A stretch of DNA of 64,000 nt from Christensenella sp. UBA2853 (GCA_002350845.1 DEFL01000026.1:31448-95447), one strand, 5' to 3'; positions 52,062-60,866 are shown, counted from the first letter of the stretch. Numbers and translations are program-made. Notes: generated from the letters alone by a model not told the origin.

Positions 52062-52865
52062 ATGATGAAACTGACCATGCTGGGGACCGGCAATGCGCTG
52101 GTGACCGAATGCTACAATACCTGCTTTATCCTCGACGACGGCGGGCAGCTGCTCCTGGTCGACGGGGGCGGCGGCAACGGTGTCCTTCACCAGATCCGCG
52201 CTGCCGGATATGACTGGAAGCAGATCCATCATATCTTTGTCACCCATAAGCACATCGACCATATCCTCGGCATCATCTGGATGATGCGCATGATCTGCCA
52301 GTACACAAACCAGGGAACGTATCACGGGGATGCCTACATCTATTCCCATAAGGAGATCATTGACCTTCTCCGGGACATGGCGGGAAAACTGCTCCAGAAA
52401 AAGGAAGCAGCTCTGATTGACCAGAAACTGCACCTGGTGGAAGTGCAGGACGGGGAGAGCCTGGAGATCATCGGGCATCCGTTCACTTTCTTCGACATTC
52501 TCTCCACCAAGGCAAAGCAGTTCGGCTTTGTCATGGGGTACGGCGAGGGAAAGAAACTGACCTGCTGCGGGGATGAACCCCTGAATCCCGCGCTCGAATC
52601 CCTCGCACAGGGGAGCGACTGGATGCTGCATGAGGCGTTCTGCCTGCATGGCCAGGCGGACGTGTTCCACCCGTATGAGAAGCATCACTCAACGGTGAAG
52701 GATGCCTGTGAGAGTGCCGAGCGGCTGGGAATCAAAAACCTGCTGCTCTACCACACGGAGGACAAAAACCTGGCCAATCGCAAGGCACTGTACGGGCAGG
52801 AGGGCGCGCAGTCCTATCACGGAGAACTGTGGATTCCGGACGATCTGGAAACGCTGACACTGTAA
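52062..52865 (+). CDS. Metallo-beta-lactamase-fold hydrolase (RNase Z-like)
   Basis: The 267-residue protein has LLLVDGGGGNG, THKHIDHILG near residues 60-69, TCCGDEPLNP and ALESLAQGSDWMLHEAFCL with HHSTVKDA, the typical layout of the RNase Z-like branch of MBL hydrolases. A CC pair near residue 166 is unusual. The length is shorter than bacterial RNase Z, and an RNA substrate is only one possibility. GAGGAAACC precedes ATG 52062; the second ATG is also possible. Confidence 0.78.
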   Translation: MMKLTMLGTGNALVTECYNTCFILDDGGQLLLVDGGGGNGVLHQIRAAGYDWKQIHHIFVTHKHIDHILGIIWMMRMICQYTNQGTYHGDAYIYSHKEIIDLLRDMAGKLLQKKEAALIDQKLHLVEVQDGESLEIIGHPFTFFDILSTKAKQFGFVMGYGEGKKLTCCGDEPLNPALESLAQGSDWMLHEAFCLHGQADVFHPYEKHHSTVKDACESAERLGIKNLLLYHTEDKNLANRKALYGQEGAQSYHGELWIPDDLETLTL

Positions 52866-52905
52866 GGGATCCGGTCCCGAAAAAAAGGCAAATCAGAATC
52901 AAAAT

Positions 52906-52925
52906 GCCGCTTCAGCTGAAGCGGC
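52906..52925. repeat. Perfect 20-base palindrome
   Basis: GCCGCTTCAG and CTGAAGCGGC form an uninterrupted dyad between the MBL gene and the alpha/beta hydrolase. There is no T run after it on the plus strand. Confidence 0.45.
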
Positions 52926-52949
52926 CTGGAAAAGAAGTCACTTGAAAAC

Positions 52950-53678
52950 ATGAAACGCAGAAAACGAATGTGGCTGGTGCCGCTGTGCCTGCTGGTGCTC
53001 CTGCTGGGCAGCTTTTTCCTGTATACAGCACAGTACTATCATGCAGGGGAAGCGGCGAAGGCCGCGATGATCCCGGACGCCGCTGTGCAGGTGCAGAAGA
53101 TCGAAATGGGATGGCTCTTTGACGGACCTTCCAAGGAGAATGTCCTCATCTTTTACCCCGGCGCAAAAGTGGAGGAAACGGCCTACGCGCCGCTCCTGCA
53201 CGATCTGGCCGGGAAAGGAATGGATGTCTTTCTGGTCTCCATGCCCTTCCGCCTGGCGTTTTTCAGGATGAACGGGGCAGGTGCCCTGATGGACTCGTAC
53301 GAATATGACCATTGGTATATCGGCGGACACTCGCTGGGAGGCGCCATGGCTGCAGTCTATGCGGCGAGGCATCCGGAGAATCTGACCGGGGTTGTATTGC
53401 TCGCCGCTTATCCTACAAAGCACCTGGATGAGGGCCTGCAGGCCGTGACGGTCTATGGGTCCGAGGACCGGGTCCTGAACAGGAAAAAGCTCGAACAGGG
53501 CAGGCCCTTCCTGCCGGAAAAGGCTGTCTGGCTGGAAATCCCGGGCGGGAATCATGCACAGTTCGGTGACTACGGTGCGCAGAAGGGTGACGGGACCGCC
53601 TCGATTTCAGCCCAGGAACAGCTGCGGCAGACGGAAGACGTCATTCTGAATATGATGAACGAGGCTTCCGGCACCTGA
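52950..53678 (+). CDS. Membrane-anchored alpha/beta hydrolase
   Basis: The 242-residue protein has an N-terminal anchor helix (about residues 7-26) and then an alpha/beta hydrolase fold. The nucleophile elbow GGHSLGGAMAA with Ser is near 129, an Asp or Glu lies in GSEDRVLN near 172, and a His lies in GGNHAQFGDYG near 195. The C-terminus is a short helix. It probably faces outward. Substrates may be esters or lipids. No strong ribosome site is clear upstream of ATG 52950. Confidence 0.78.
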   Translation: MKRRKRMWLVPLCLLVLLLGSFFLYTAQYYHAGEAAKAAMIPDAAVQVQKIEMGWLFDGPSKENVLIFYPGAKVEETAYAPLLHDLAGKGMDVFLVSMPFRLAFFRMNGAGALMDSYEYDHWYIGGHSLGGAMAAVYAARHPENLTGVVLLAAYPTKHLDEGLQAVTVYGSEDRVLNRKKLEQGRPFLPEKAVWLEIPGGNHAQFGDYGAQKGDGTASISAQEQLRQTEDVILNMMNEASGT

Positions 53679-53722
53679 TGGTGCGGAAGGGTCCGGATGA
53701 TTCCGGAGTGGAGGGATGAATC

Positions 53723-54136
53723 ATGTGGTTTGTACTGGCGCTTGCGTCGTCTGTTTTTGCCGCGCTGACATCGATTCTGGCGAAGATCGGGATTGAAGGT
53801 GTGGGTTCTCATCTTGCGACGGCGATCCGCACACTGGTCGTTGTGGTCATGTCCTGGGGCATGGTGTTTCTGACGAATCAGCAGGGCGGCATCCGGTCGA
53901 TCAGCCAGAGGAGCTGGATTTTCCTGATCCTCTCGGGACTGGCCACCGGCGCGTCGTGGCTGTGCTATTACAGGGCGCTGCAGCTGGGCGACGCATCCCG
54001 GGTGGTGCCTGTGGACAAATTGTCCGTTGTGATCACTCTGGTGATGGCGTTTGTGTTTCTGCATGAGGAATTCACGGTCAAATCCATAATCGGGTGCGTG
54101 CTCATCGGCACCGGAACGCTTCTGATGGTGCTGTAA
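53723..54136 (+). CDS. Single-domain EamA transporter
   Basis: The 137-residue protein contains one EamA half with five hydrophobic helices (ALASSVFAALTSILAKIG, WLCYYRALQLGDASRVVPVD). Half-length members of this family work as dimers. GGAGGGATG precedes ATG 53723. It lies just upstream of the methyltransferase, likely the first gene of a run of small metabolic genes. Confidence 0.8.
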   Translation: MWFVLALASSVFAALTSILAKIGIEGVGSHLATAIRTLVVVVMSWGMVFLTNQQGGIRSISQRSWIFLILSGLATGASWLCYYRALQLGDASRVVPVDKLSVVITLVMAFVFLHEEFTVKSIIGCVLIGTGTLLMVL

Positions 54137-54155
54137 AGCAGGTATGGAGGACAAT

Positions 54156-54938
54156 ATGGGTTTTCTTGAGGATTTCTACAGCCACTACGACGAGGAAGGA
54201 CGCCTTCTTTCGCGTCACGGACAGGTGGAATACCTGACCACGATGAAATACATAAGGGAAAGCCTGGAGGGCGTCTCCGACCCGGCGGTGCTTGAAGTGG
54301 GAGCCGGGACCGGAAGGTACAGCGTGACGCTCGCGAAAATGGGCATACCGGTCACGGCCGTGGAACTTGTCGGGCACAATCTGGAACAGCTCCGGTCAAA
54401 ACTGGACGGCTCTGAGCCGCTGACCGCCCTTCAGGGCAATGCGCTGGACCTGTCCTTTCTTCCGGACGCATCCTTTTCCCTGACCATGCTGCTCGGCCCT
54501 CTGTATCACCTGTACACGAAAGAGGATCAGCTGAAAGCGCTCTCTGAGGCGGTCCGGGTGACAAAGCCCGGCGGAATCATTCTGGCGGCGTACTGTATGA
54601 ACGAGCCGACCGTCATTCAGTATGTGTTCGGCATGAACCGACTGCATGATGTGATGGATCTCAAAATGCTCACGCCTGACTGGCACTGCATCAGCGAACC
54701 GAAGGATCTGTTTCAGCTGATGCGCACGGAGGATATCGACACGCTGAACGCGGCCCTCCCGGTTGTCAGGCAGAAACTGGTCGCGACGGACGGGGCCACC
54801 AACTACAAACGGGAATACATCGACAGCATGGATGACAGGACGTTCGAACAATGGATGGACTTCCATTTTGCCATCTGTGAGCGGCAGGATCTGATCGGGG
54901 CGTCCCATCATACGCTGGATATTCTCCGGAAAGAATAA
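54156..54938 (+). CDS. SAM-dependent methyltransferase
   Basis: The 260-residue protein has class I methyltransferase motifs: LEVGAGTGRYSVTLA (motif I), a following TAVELV acidic loop and LGPLYHLYT, then KPGGIILAAY. The start ATG 54156 is preferred over 54144 because GGAGG lies in the upstream coding extension at proper spacing. The C-terminal helical part is longer than minimal. The target is unknown. Confidence 0.82.
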   Translation: MGFLEDFYSHYDEEGRLLSRHGQVEYLTTMKYIRESLEGVSDPAVLEVGAGTGRYSVTLAKMGIPVTAVELVGHNLEQLRSKLDGSEPLTALQGNALDLSFLPDASFSLTMLLGPLYHLYTKEDQLKALSEAVRVTKPGGIILAAYCMNEPTVIQYVFGMNRLHDVMDLKMLTPDWHCISEPKDLFQLMRTEDIDTLNAALPVVRQKLVATDGATNYKREYIDSMDDRTFEQWMDFHFAICERQDLIGASHHTLDILRKE

Positions 54939-54960
54939 TCCGGATGCGGGGAGGACAGGC

Positions 54961-55683
54961 ATGCGAATCGGCCTTGTTTCCTACCGGTGCGAAAACCGGA
55001 ATGTAGCGTTCAATCTGAAACAGATTGAGACAGCCATGCAGCGCGCTCAGGGGAGCGCGGACTTTCTGTGCTTTGGCGAAGCCTTTCTGCAGGGCTTTGA
55101 ATGTCTTGACTGGAAGTATGAAAAGGACCGGACCATGGCGCTGGAAGTTTCCTCGGAGGAGATCGCCCTGATCCGGAAATGGACCGTGCAGTACGGTCTT
55201 TCCGTGGGTCTGGGGTATATTGAAAAGGATCAGGACAGGCTGTATTCCTCCTATGTCATTCTCTCGGAGGGCAGGGTCGTTCATAACTACCGGCGCATCT
55301 CCAGGGGCTGGAAAGAATACACCCGCACGGATGGGCATTACTGCGAAGGAACAGACACGGGGTCTTTCTGCCTGCACGGGGTGGAGATGAACCCGGCGCT
55401 TTGCGGAGACCTCTGGGACTTTCCGGAACGGTTCCAAACAGAGCACCTGCTGCTCTGGCCGGTGTATGTCAATTACACCGAGGAGGAGTGGGAGCAGGGA
55501 GCGCTTGAGGAGTACGCCGTGCAGGCTGCGCTTGCAGCAGAGGATGTGCTGATGATCAATTCCATTGACCGCGACCCGGTCAGTCATGGCGGCGCATTCC
55601 ATTTTCGCGGCGGACAGACCGCGGCAGCGCTCCCGTTCGATCAGGAAGGCATTCTGATGGTGGAGATCCCGGAAGCGGAGTGA
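54961..55683 (+). CDS. Carbon-nitrogen hydrolase (nitrilase superfamily)
   Basis: The 240-residue protein has the Glu-Lys-Cys triad: CFGEAFLQGF (Glu near 40), YRRISRGWKE (Lys near 115) and ALCGDLWDFP (Cys near 150). Such enzymes hydrolyse amides or nitriles of small metabolites. GGAGG precedes ATG 54961. The gene overlaps the following GNAT open frame and likely shares its transcript with the methyltransferase. Confidence 0.85.
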   Translation: MRIGLVSYRCENRNVAFNLKQIETAMQRAQGSADFLCFGEAFLQGFECLDWKYEKDRTMALEVSSEEIALIRKWTVQYGLSVGLGYIEKDQDRLYSSYVILSEGRVVHNYRRISRGWKEYTRTDGHYCEGTDTGSFCLHGVEMNPALCGDLWDFPERFQTEHLLLWPVYVNYTEEEWEQGALEEYAVQAALAAEDVLMINSIDRDPVSHGGAFHFRGGQTAAALPFDQEGILMVEIPEAE

Positions 55684-55709
55684 AAGGAAAGCAGACAGGA
55701 GGCAGCACA

Positions 55710-56162
55710 GTGGAAACGATCATCCGGCAGGTCACGATGGAGGACTATGACGCATTCTACGCTCTGTGGGACAGCACGGAGCAGACGCGCCGCGCGCTGA
55801 ATCCCGTGGATGATTCCCGCGAGGGCATTGCCCGTTACCTGAAAAGAAACCCGAACACCTGCTTTGCGGCAGTGCAGGGGGAGCGGCTTGTCGGGGTGAT
55901 CCTGGCCGGTCATGACGGGAGGCGGGCGATCATCCACCACCTGTGCGTGCATCCGGACTTCCGGAGGCTGGGCATCGCGGCGGCGCTGGTTTCGCGAGCC
56001 GAGGAAGCGCTGAAAAATGAGGGCATCCAGAAGATCTTCGGACTGGTTTTCAGGGATAATGACGCAGCCAATGCGTTCTGGGAGCAGCAGGGCTACACCG
56101 TGAGAACCAATCTGAACTATCGGAACAAGAGCATCAACGAAAAGATTCCGACCGGGGAATGA
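55710..56162 (+). CDS. GNAT-family N-acetyltransferase
   Basis: The 150-residue protein has the GNAT fold: GILRQV-like start (TIIRQVTMEDYDAF), HHLCVHPDFRRLGIAAALVSRA (acetyl-CoA binding motif RxxGxA) and GLVFRDNDAANAFWEQQGY. I chose GTG 55710 because AGGAGG is eight bases upstream; the earlier GTG at 55680 lies inside the nitrilase stop region. The acetyl acceptor is unknown. Confidence 0.85.
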   Translation: METIIRQVTMEDYDAFYALWDSTEQTRRALNPVDDSREGIARYLKRNPNTCFAAVQGERLVGVILAGHDGRRAIIHHLCVHPDFRRLGIAAALVSRAEEALKNEGIQKIFGLVFRDNDAANAFWEQQGYTVRTNLNYRNKSINEKIPTGE

Positions 56163-56205
56163 TGCATCCGGGAAAGAGCACAGACAGAAGCGAGGAGTGA
56201 AAGCA

Positions 56206-56412
56206 ATGTCAAAGCATGAAAACCGGTTTGAAGTGGTGTATAAAGACGGATCCCAGCTCAAGGATGACGGCGTCCGCCAGATCCTTGTGGACCGGGAGAC
56301 AGGGGTTCACTATCTTCTCTGGAAGTCAGGGTATGCCGGCGGCATCACCCCGCTGCTGGACGAAGAGGGAAACGTGGTCATCAGCCGGGATGAACTGCAA
56401 GAGAGCGACTGA
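56206..56412 (+). CDS. DUF6440-type small protein
   Basis: The 68-residue protein is compact and beta-rich, with FEVVYKDG, QILVDRETGVHYLLWKSGYAGG and TPLLDEEGN motifs matching the DUF6440 family. The family is widespread in Firmicutes, with no known function. GAGGAG precedes ATG 56206. It is the last gene before a strong terminator. Confidence 0.7.
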   Translation: MSKHENRFEVVYKDGSQLKDDGVRQILVDRETGVHYLLWKSGYAGGITPLLDEEGNVVISRDELQESD

Positions 56413-56740
56413 GGATGCGCCGGAAGAGCAGTGTCCAGGGTCAGAATCCAAGCATGCGAGGCAGCCGAAAGCGGCTGCTTTTTTCTGTCTTCAGGCGATT
56501 GTCCATGAAACCGGTTGCGGGCAGTCGGAAATCCGGTCAAAAAACCATGCTGACATTTTTTTCATGGGAACTGCCACATGTTCAAAAGGGGCGTACAAAG
56601 TAATGTGCGGCGCGGAAAACACATTCCACCGCGCCGGAAATCATCAATGAAGCGGGAGCGCGCAGAAGGAAAACGCAGCCCCGCAAGACATAACCGGCAA
56701 GACCGGAAAACGATAAAAAGAAAGTAGAGGAAACTGATTT
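56413..56740. other. Gap with terminator before the secreted protein
   Basis: This 328-base gap begins with the terminator at 56461-56484. The remainder, ending at ATG 56741, holds no credible open frame and must contain the promoter of the next gene, though no confident box pair is seen. Confidence 0.5.
56461..56484 (+). terminator. Terminator of the methyltransferase to DUF6440 run
   Basis: GCAGCCG (56461-56467) pairs with CGGCTGC (56472-56478), followed by six T. Confidence 0.85.
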
Positions 56741-57259
56741 ATGAAGAAACTGATTGCTGCCCTTTTGTCCCTGTGCCTGATGCTGTCTGCTGTGGCCGTA
56801 TTTGCTGAAGCTCCTGCTGTCAAAGAACTGAACTGGAGCACCTACGCTGAGGAAGCCTCCAAGGTTGAAGGTTCACTCGAAAATGTCAACTCCACCGACC
56901 TGAAGATGTTTGTCCCCGCGCAGTTCCAGGACAGCGCGATCTCCGAAGAAGCTGTGCAGAAGGGCCACTTCCTGCTGCTCAAGTCCACGGATGGAAAAGC
57001 TGTTGTGTCCGGTCAGATCCTGCCCCTGCCCATGGATGTTGTGATGGCCGGTGTTGCCCAGAGCGCGAAGGGTCTTGAAGAAGGCAAGATCAACGGAATC
57101 GCTGTCAAGAGCTTTGCTGTCGAGAGCGACGGCGTGCTGAGCAAGTGCATCGCCATCGGCACGAACCAGAACAGCGTGATCATGTTCTCCTTCACCCCTG
57201 CCAATGATTCGAACTACGTCAACCTGTTCAAGCTCATGGCTGCTTCCCTGCAGCATTAA
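56741..57259 (+). CDS. Secreted protein of unknown function
   Basis: The 172-residue protein has a clear signal peptide (KKLIAALLSLCLMLSAVAVF, then AEA; cleavage near residue 23) and a mature part of about 150 residues predicted to be alpha/beta. It contains LKMFVPAQFQDSAISEEAVQ, FLLLKSTDGKAVVSGQILPL and SNYVNLFKLMAASLQH. I do not recognise a family. Its codon choice is more A/T-rich than its neighbours', as seen with highly expressed exported proteins. It has a strong terminator. Confidence 0.7.
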   Translation: MKKLIAALLSLCLMLSAVAVFAEAPAVKELNWSTYAEEASKVEGSLENVNSTDLKMFVPAQFQDSAISEEAVQKGHFLLLKSTDGKAVVSGQILPLPMDVVMAGVAQSAKGLEEGKINGIAVKSFAVESDGVLSKCIAIGTNQNSVIMFSFTPANDSNYVNLFKLMAASLQH

Positions 57260-57317
57260 TTCAAACGGATTTCTGTCGGATACCGGCAGGTGCCGGAAAA
57301 CAGAATCCAATCAGCTT

Positions 57318-57364
57318 CCCGGCTGCGCTTCACGGAGAAAGTGAAGCGCGGCCGGGATTTTTTT
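57318..57364 (+). terminator. Intrinsic terminator after the secreted protein
   Basis: CCCGGC-GCGCTTCAC and GTGAAGCGC-GCCGGG form a nearly perfect long stem with a bulge, followed by seven T. Confidence 0.85.
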
Positions 57365-57407
57365 GCTGTTACCAGTATGCCGGTACGTGCCGAACCAATC
57401 AGACAAT

Positions 57408-57457
57408 ATTTCAACGGATTTCTGCAAATATGGAATATTGCGGAAATTCGTTGAAAT
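57408..57457. repeat. Extended near-perfect dyad, arms 21 bases each
   Basis: The left arm begins ATTTCAACGGATTTCTGC (57408 onward) and the right arm ends GAAATTCGTTGAAAT (57457). Nineteen of 21 positions pair, and the two mismatches are G-U type in RNA. The loop is eight bases. No T run follows, so it is not a normal terminator. It may be an operator or a structured RNA. Confidence 0.6.
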
Positions 57458-57720
57458 CTGCAGCCTGACCGATGGTCAGCGGGTCCAGCACTGTCCAATC
57501 CATTCCGGTGCGTGATAGGATTTTTTGAATTTTCGGCGAAAAGACAATCTGAAAAATGCCCTCAGAACAAAGTCTGGCTGCAGAGTCAGCGGACGCAGCC
57601 GTCCGGCGGCTGTTCAGAAAAGAAACTTTGGGGTATCATTCTTACAGAAACCGGGCAAAAGGAAATCCTCCCGTCCGGACTGGGGGCGGGATGGTCATGA
57701 TACGGAAAAGGAGCACAGCA

Positions 57721-58227
57721 ATGATTGAACTGAACAATGAAGTCCTTGAAAAGATTCTGAGCAAAGAGACAGCGAAAACAGAAGATCTGAAGACGATTCT
57801 TCGGGCGATCTATACCCGAACCATGCGGCTGTATGAGAAATATTTCCAGGACCTGGATGCGCTCAGCAATGATGTGATTGAGGAATTGAAACAATACAAT
57901 GAGGAAACCCGAAGCCTTGTGAAATATTACTATCTGGACATTCCTCAGGATATCTGCATGAGGCTGGATGAATTTGAGAAAACATACAGCGACAAACTGC
58001 TGGGGCCTGCCTGGCGCGTCTGTCTCTCTGACCTGTTTGAGGATTTCAGAGAAAGACGGAGAGGGAAGGAAAGCGAGGAAACGCTGAAGGCGGAGTTTGC
58101 AAAGCAGGCGCTGGAGGGTTTCTACAGTGCCATGGATTATGTGTTCAGGGAAGGTTTCGGAACCGACAGTCAGACGGCAAAGCACGTCATCAACGGGCTT
58201 TCCGAACTGATCTTCGGAAAAGCATAA
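57721..58227 (+). CDS. Helical hypothetical protein
   Basis: The 168-residue protein is almost entirely helical (TRTMRLYEKYFQDLDALSND, SLVKYYYLDIPQDICMRLDE, FEDFRERRRGKESEE) with no signal or membrane segment. The second half (FAKQALEGFYSAMDYVFREG, then HVINGLSELIFGK) resembles the C-terminal packing of TetR-type regulators, but no HTH is visible. AAAGGAG precedes ATG 57721. I do not recognise a family. Confidence 0.55.
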   Translation: MIELNNEVLEKILSKETAKTEDLKTILRAIYTRTMRLYEKYFQDLDALSNDVIEELKQYNEETRSLVKYYYLDIPQDICMRLDEFEKTYSDKLLGPAWRVCLSDLFEDFRERRRGKESEETLKAEFAKQALEGFYSAMDYVFREGFGTDSQTAKHVINGLSELIFGKA

Positions 58228-58310
58228 GCCTGTGCGCGGGCTGTGAATGGTTCACAGGGAAAGCGGAAGATCGCAGCATGCGTTTTCAGTCAGGATGAAA
58301 GGAGAATTTC

Positions 58311-58844
58311 ATGGAGAAAACCGTGGCCGTCATCATCGAACTGTCAGTTTCTGTATGCGCTTTATGGCTGTTGTTTTTCCTCTCAACCCTCTTTCATGAG
58401 CTCGGGCATGCGGTCGGTTATATGCTTGCGACAGGAGACAGGCAATGGCATATACGGGTCGGATGGGGGAAACGGATTCTGAACACGAAACGGCTGACCG
58501 TGAATCTGCTGGTTTTTGACGGACTGTTTTCCCCGTCGAAAAGGGAGTTCGATTCAAAAGCAAAGCTGATCATGACACTCCTGGGAGGGCCTGTTTTTTC
58601 TCTCGTGCTGGTGGCAGGACTTCTTGGCCTGAGATGCAGTGGACCGGTCCTGCAGTCTGACTTTTTTGCGGACAGCGCGATGGAATTCTTTCTGAATACC
58701 GCACTCAGCGTCAATCTGTTCATTCTGGTTCTTTCCATTGTTCCCATTCGGTACTTTCATGGGGAGATCAGGGGACTGGAAACAGACGGACTTCAGATTC
58801 TCCATACCATCAGGCAGCATGACGATTCAATCCCGCCGGTGTGA
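58311..58844 (+). CDS. M50-like membrane metalloprotease
   Basis: The 177-residue protein has four hydrophobic segments with the zinc site FHELGHAVGYML near residues 27-38 and an Asp in LETDGLQIL near residue 160, the second motif of site-2-protease-type enzymes. It is shorter than typical RseP or SpoIVFB. It may process a membrane regulator. AAAGGAG precedes ATG 58311. The HD-domain gene lies 63 bases after. Confidence 0.7.
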   Translation: MEKTVAVIIELSVSVCALWLLFFLSTLFHELGHAVGYMLATGDRQWHIRVGWGKRILNTKRLTVNLLVFDGLFSPSKREFDSKAKLIMTLLGGPVFSLVLVAGLLGLRCSGPVLQSDFFADSAMEFFLNTALSVNLFILVLSIVPIRYFHGEIRGLETDGLQILHTIRQHDDSIPPV

Positions 58845-58907
58845 TGCAGGACAGCTTTCAGCCTGTCCGGACATCATGGAATCGGGATACAACAGGAGAA
58901 GAAGCAT

Positions 58908-59414
58908 ATGCAGATTGAGGAGATCATGAAAAAGATGATTGACCTTGCAGCAGGCAATCATCACGATATCAACCATTTTATGAAGGTGCATTCCTTTGCC
59001 AGGACCATCGGCCGGATGGAAGGCCTGGATGAAGAGACACAGTATGTCCTGGAGGCGGCAGCCATTGTCCATGATATCGCCTGTCCGCTCTGCAGAGAGA
59101 AATATGGCAATACAGCCGGTGCTCTTCAGGAAGCGGAAAGTGAGCCGCTTGTGCGGGAATTCTTCAGCGGTACGAATCTCCCGGAAAAGCAGCTTGAAAG
59201 GATCGTTTTCCTTGTGACCCATCATCACACGTACACTGGCGTTGACGGGATGGATTATCAGATCCTGCTGGAGGCAGATTATCTGGTCAATGCAGACGAA
59301 AGCCACTATCCCGGAAAAGGGATCGCCCTGTTTCGAAAAAATGTGTTCCGGACAGCATCCGGCCTGGCCCTGCTCAATTCCGTGTTTTGCGAAGAGCTCA
59401 GAGGGATGCCCTGA
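58908..59414 (+). CDS. HD-domain phosphohydrolase
   Basis: The 168-residue protein shows the HD motif set: NHFMKVHSFARTIG (first His), AAIVHDIACP (HD), VTHHHTYTG and LLEADYLVNADE. These are ligands of a divalent metal centre for nucleotide or phosphate hydrolysis, as in YqeK- or PdeA-like proteins. AGGAGAAG precedes ATG 58908. It likely shares a transcript with the protease-like gene upstream. Confidence 0.8.
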   Translation: MQIEEIMKKMIDLAAGNHHDINHFMKVHSFARTIGRMEGLDEETQYVLEAAAIVHDIACPLCREKYGNTAGALQEAESEPLVREFFSGTNLPEKQLERIVFLVTHHHTYTGVDGMDYQILLEADYLVNADESHYPGKGIALFRKNVFRTASGLALLNSVFCEELRGMP

Positions 59415-59495
59415 GACAGAAGAATTCCGGTTTGATCTGGGCAAGCGCGGGTCCCGCACACTGAGAACGGGACTTTGTAGAAGGAGAAGAAACAC

Positions 59496-60554
59496 ATGCT
59501 GCAGGTAAGGACACATCAGCTGGTGATTGGCGTCAGGAAAACACTGGCGCATCATGCATCCACTGTCCTGCCGCTGAAAAACGGCCACGTTCTGGTGGCG
59601 TGGTTCGGCGGCAGCCGGGAAAGCAATAATGATGTCGGTATCTGGCTCTCAGAGAAAACCGAAGCGGGGTTTTCGGAGGCACGTTGCATTGCCTCCTCCA
59701 TGGAGCCGCACTGGAACCCGGTTCTGTTTGAGGGGGAAGACGGGCGGATTCTCCTGTTTTTCAAAGTGGGCCATCCGATCCCGGACTGGCGGACCCTGGT
59801 GATGGAATCCGAAGACCTGGGAAAAACATGGTCTGCACCGCAGGAAGTGGTACCGGGGGATGACAGCGGGGGACGCGGACCGGTCAGAAACAAGCCCATC
59901 CGCCTCAAGAGCGGACGGGTTGTTGCGCCGGCGTCTGTTGAGCGCGGACTCTGGAGATGCTTTATGGACATCTCAGATGATGACTGCAGGACGTGGAAAC
60001 GCACGAACCTGATTGAGGCACAGGGGACCGGGTACCTGGACGAAGGACTGAAGAAATGGCGGTCTGCCAGAGAAGAGGCAGCGCGCAGAGGCGAGCCGTT
60101 TGATGAAAAGCAGGTTCCGGCAGAATATGCCCATGGCCGCGGCATTATCCAGCCGTCTCTCTGGGAGGATCAGGAAGGCGTACATGCCCTGCTCCGCAGC
60201 GGGGAGGGCTGGATCTACCGCACGGATTCTCTGGACGGGGCTGAAACCTGGTGTGAAGCGTATCCGACGGAGATCCCCAATAACAACAGCGGCATCGATC
60301 TGATCCGTCTGGACAACGGGGTGATGCTTCTGGTGTATAACCCGGTCGGAGGGAATTTCGGCCAGCGGTCGCCGCTTTCTGTGGCATGGTCCGGAGATGA
60401 CGGGAAAACATGGGAAAAGATCTGCGACCTCGAGGCAGAACCAGGGGAGTTTTCATACCCGGCCATTGGGTCAAAGGGAAATCATATCTGGATGACTTAC
60501 ACATACAAGAGAGAAAATATTGCGTACTGGGAGTTTGACTGGATCGGGGATTGA
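59496..60554 (+). CDS. BNR-repeat hydrolase (sialidase-like propeller)
   Basis: The 352-residue protein has BNR/Asp-box repeats (SEDLGKTWSAP, SDDDCRTWKR, SGDDGKTWEK) forming a six-bladed sialidase-fold propeller, and the motifs GDDSGGRGPVRNKPIRLKSG and HGRGIIQPSLWED. This type, often annotated as exo-alpha-sialidase, occurs beside rhamnogalacturonan genes in gut bacteria and may act on pectin side chains. It has no signal peptide. GAAGGAGAAG precedes ATG 59496. The PL11 lyase gene is the next neighbour, in the opposite orientation. Confidence 0.78.
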   Translation: MLQVRTHQLVIGVRKTLAHHASTVLPLKNGHVLVAWFGGSRESNNDVGIWLSEKTEAGFSEARCIASSMEPHWNPVLFEGEDGRILLFFKVGHPIPDWRTLVMESEDLGKTWSAPQEVVPGDDSGGRGPVRNKPIRLKSGRVVAPASVERGLWRCFMDISDDDCRTWKRTNLIEAQGTGYLDEGLKKWRSAREEAARRGEPFDEKQVPAEYAHGRGIIQPSLWEDQEGVHALLRSGEGWIYRTDSLDGAETWCEAYPTEIPNNNSGIDLIRLDNGVMLLVYNPVGGNFGQRSPLSVAWSGDDGKTWEKICDLEAEPGEFSYPAIGSKGNHIWMTYTYKRENIAYWEFDWIGD

Positions 60555-60644
60555 CAGGCAGGTATACAGGTTCGATCATTCGTCCGTACAGCACATGTTT
60601 CCTCCGGAAGATTCAAGTGGAAACCCCAAAAAGGAGACAGTCCC

Positions 60645-60812
60645 ATGCATGTTACTGAAACTGTTTACAGAAACCCTTACTGGCCCACCTGGCCGCATTG
60701 GATCACGAGATCCGGCACGGGAATCTGGACAGGATGGCCGCCATCCGCAGGAACAAGAGAAAGCTGTAAAAGCGGGATTCAGGCGGCAGGCTGCGTTCTC
60801 CTGAAGGCATGA
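60645..60812 (+). CDS. Possible small protein, perhaps frameshifted
   Basis: ATG 60645 follows AAGGAG at eight bases and opens a 55-codon frame beginning HVTETVYRNPYWPTWPHW. After codon 11 the adjacent frame reads LLAHLAALDHEIRHGNLDRM, then AAIRRNKRKL and a stop, which looks more like a real amphipathic protein. One extra base near 60677 would join the two into a 41-residue product. Either a frameshifted small gene or coincidence. Confidence 0.3.
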   Translation: MHVTETVYRNPYWPTWPHWITRSGTGIWTGWPPSAGTRESCKSGIQAAGCVLLKA

Positions 60813-60866
60813 GATGCAGTGAGGCAGCCCCGCAGAGAAAAACAGCAGATCCGGAGAAACAGCGCA

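Larger units (their letters stand above)
57260..57720. other. Intergenic region with terminator and long dyad
   Basis: This 461-base gap contains the terminator at 57318-57364, an extended dyad at 57408-57457 and a small ACC/GGT hairpin near 57465-57480. No coding frame with a ribosome site is seen before ATG 57721. Confidence 0.6.
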
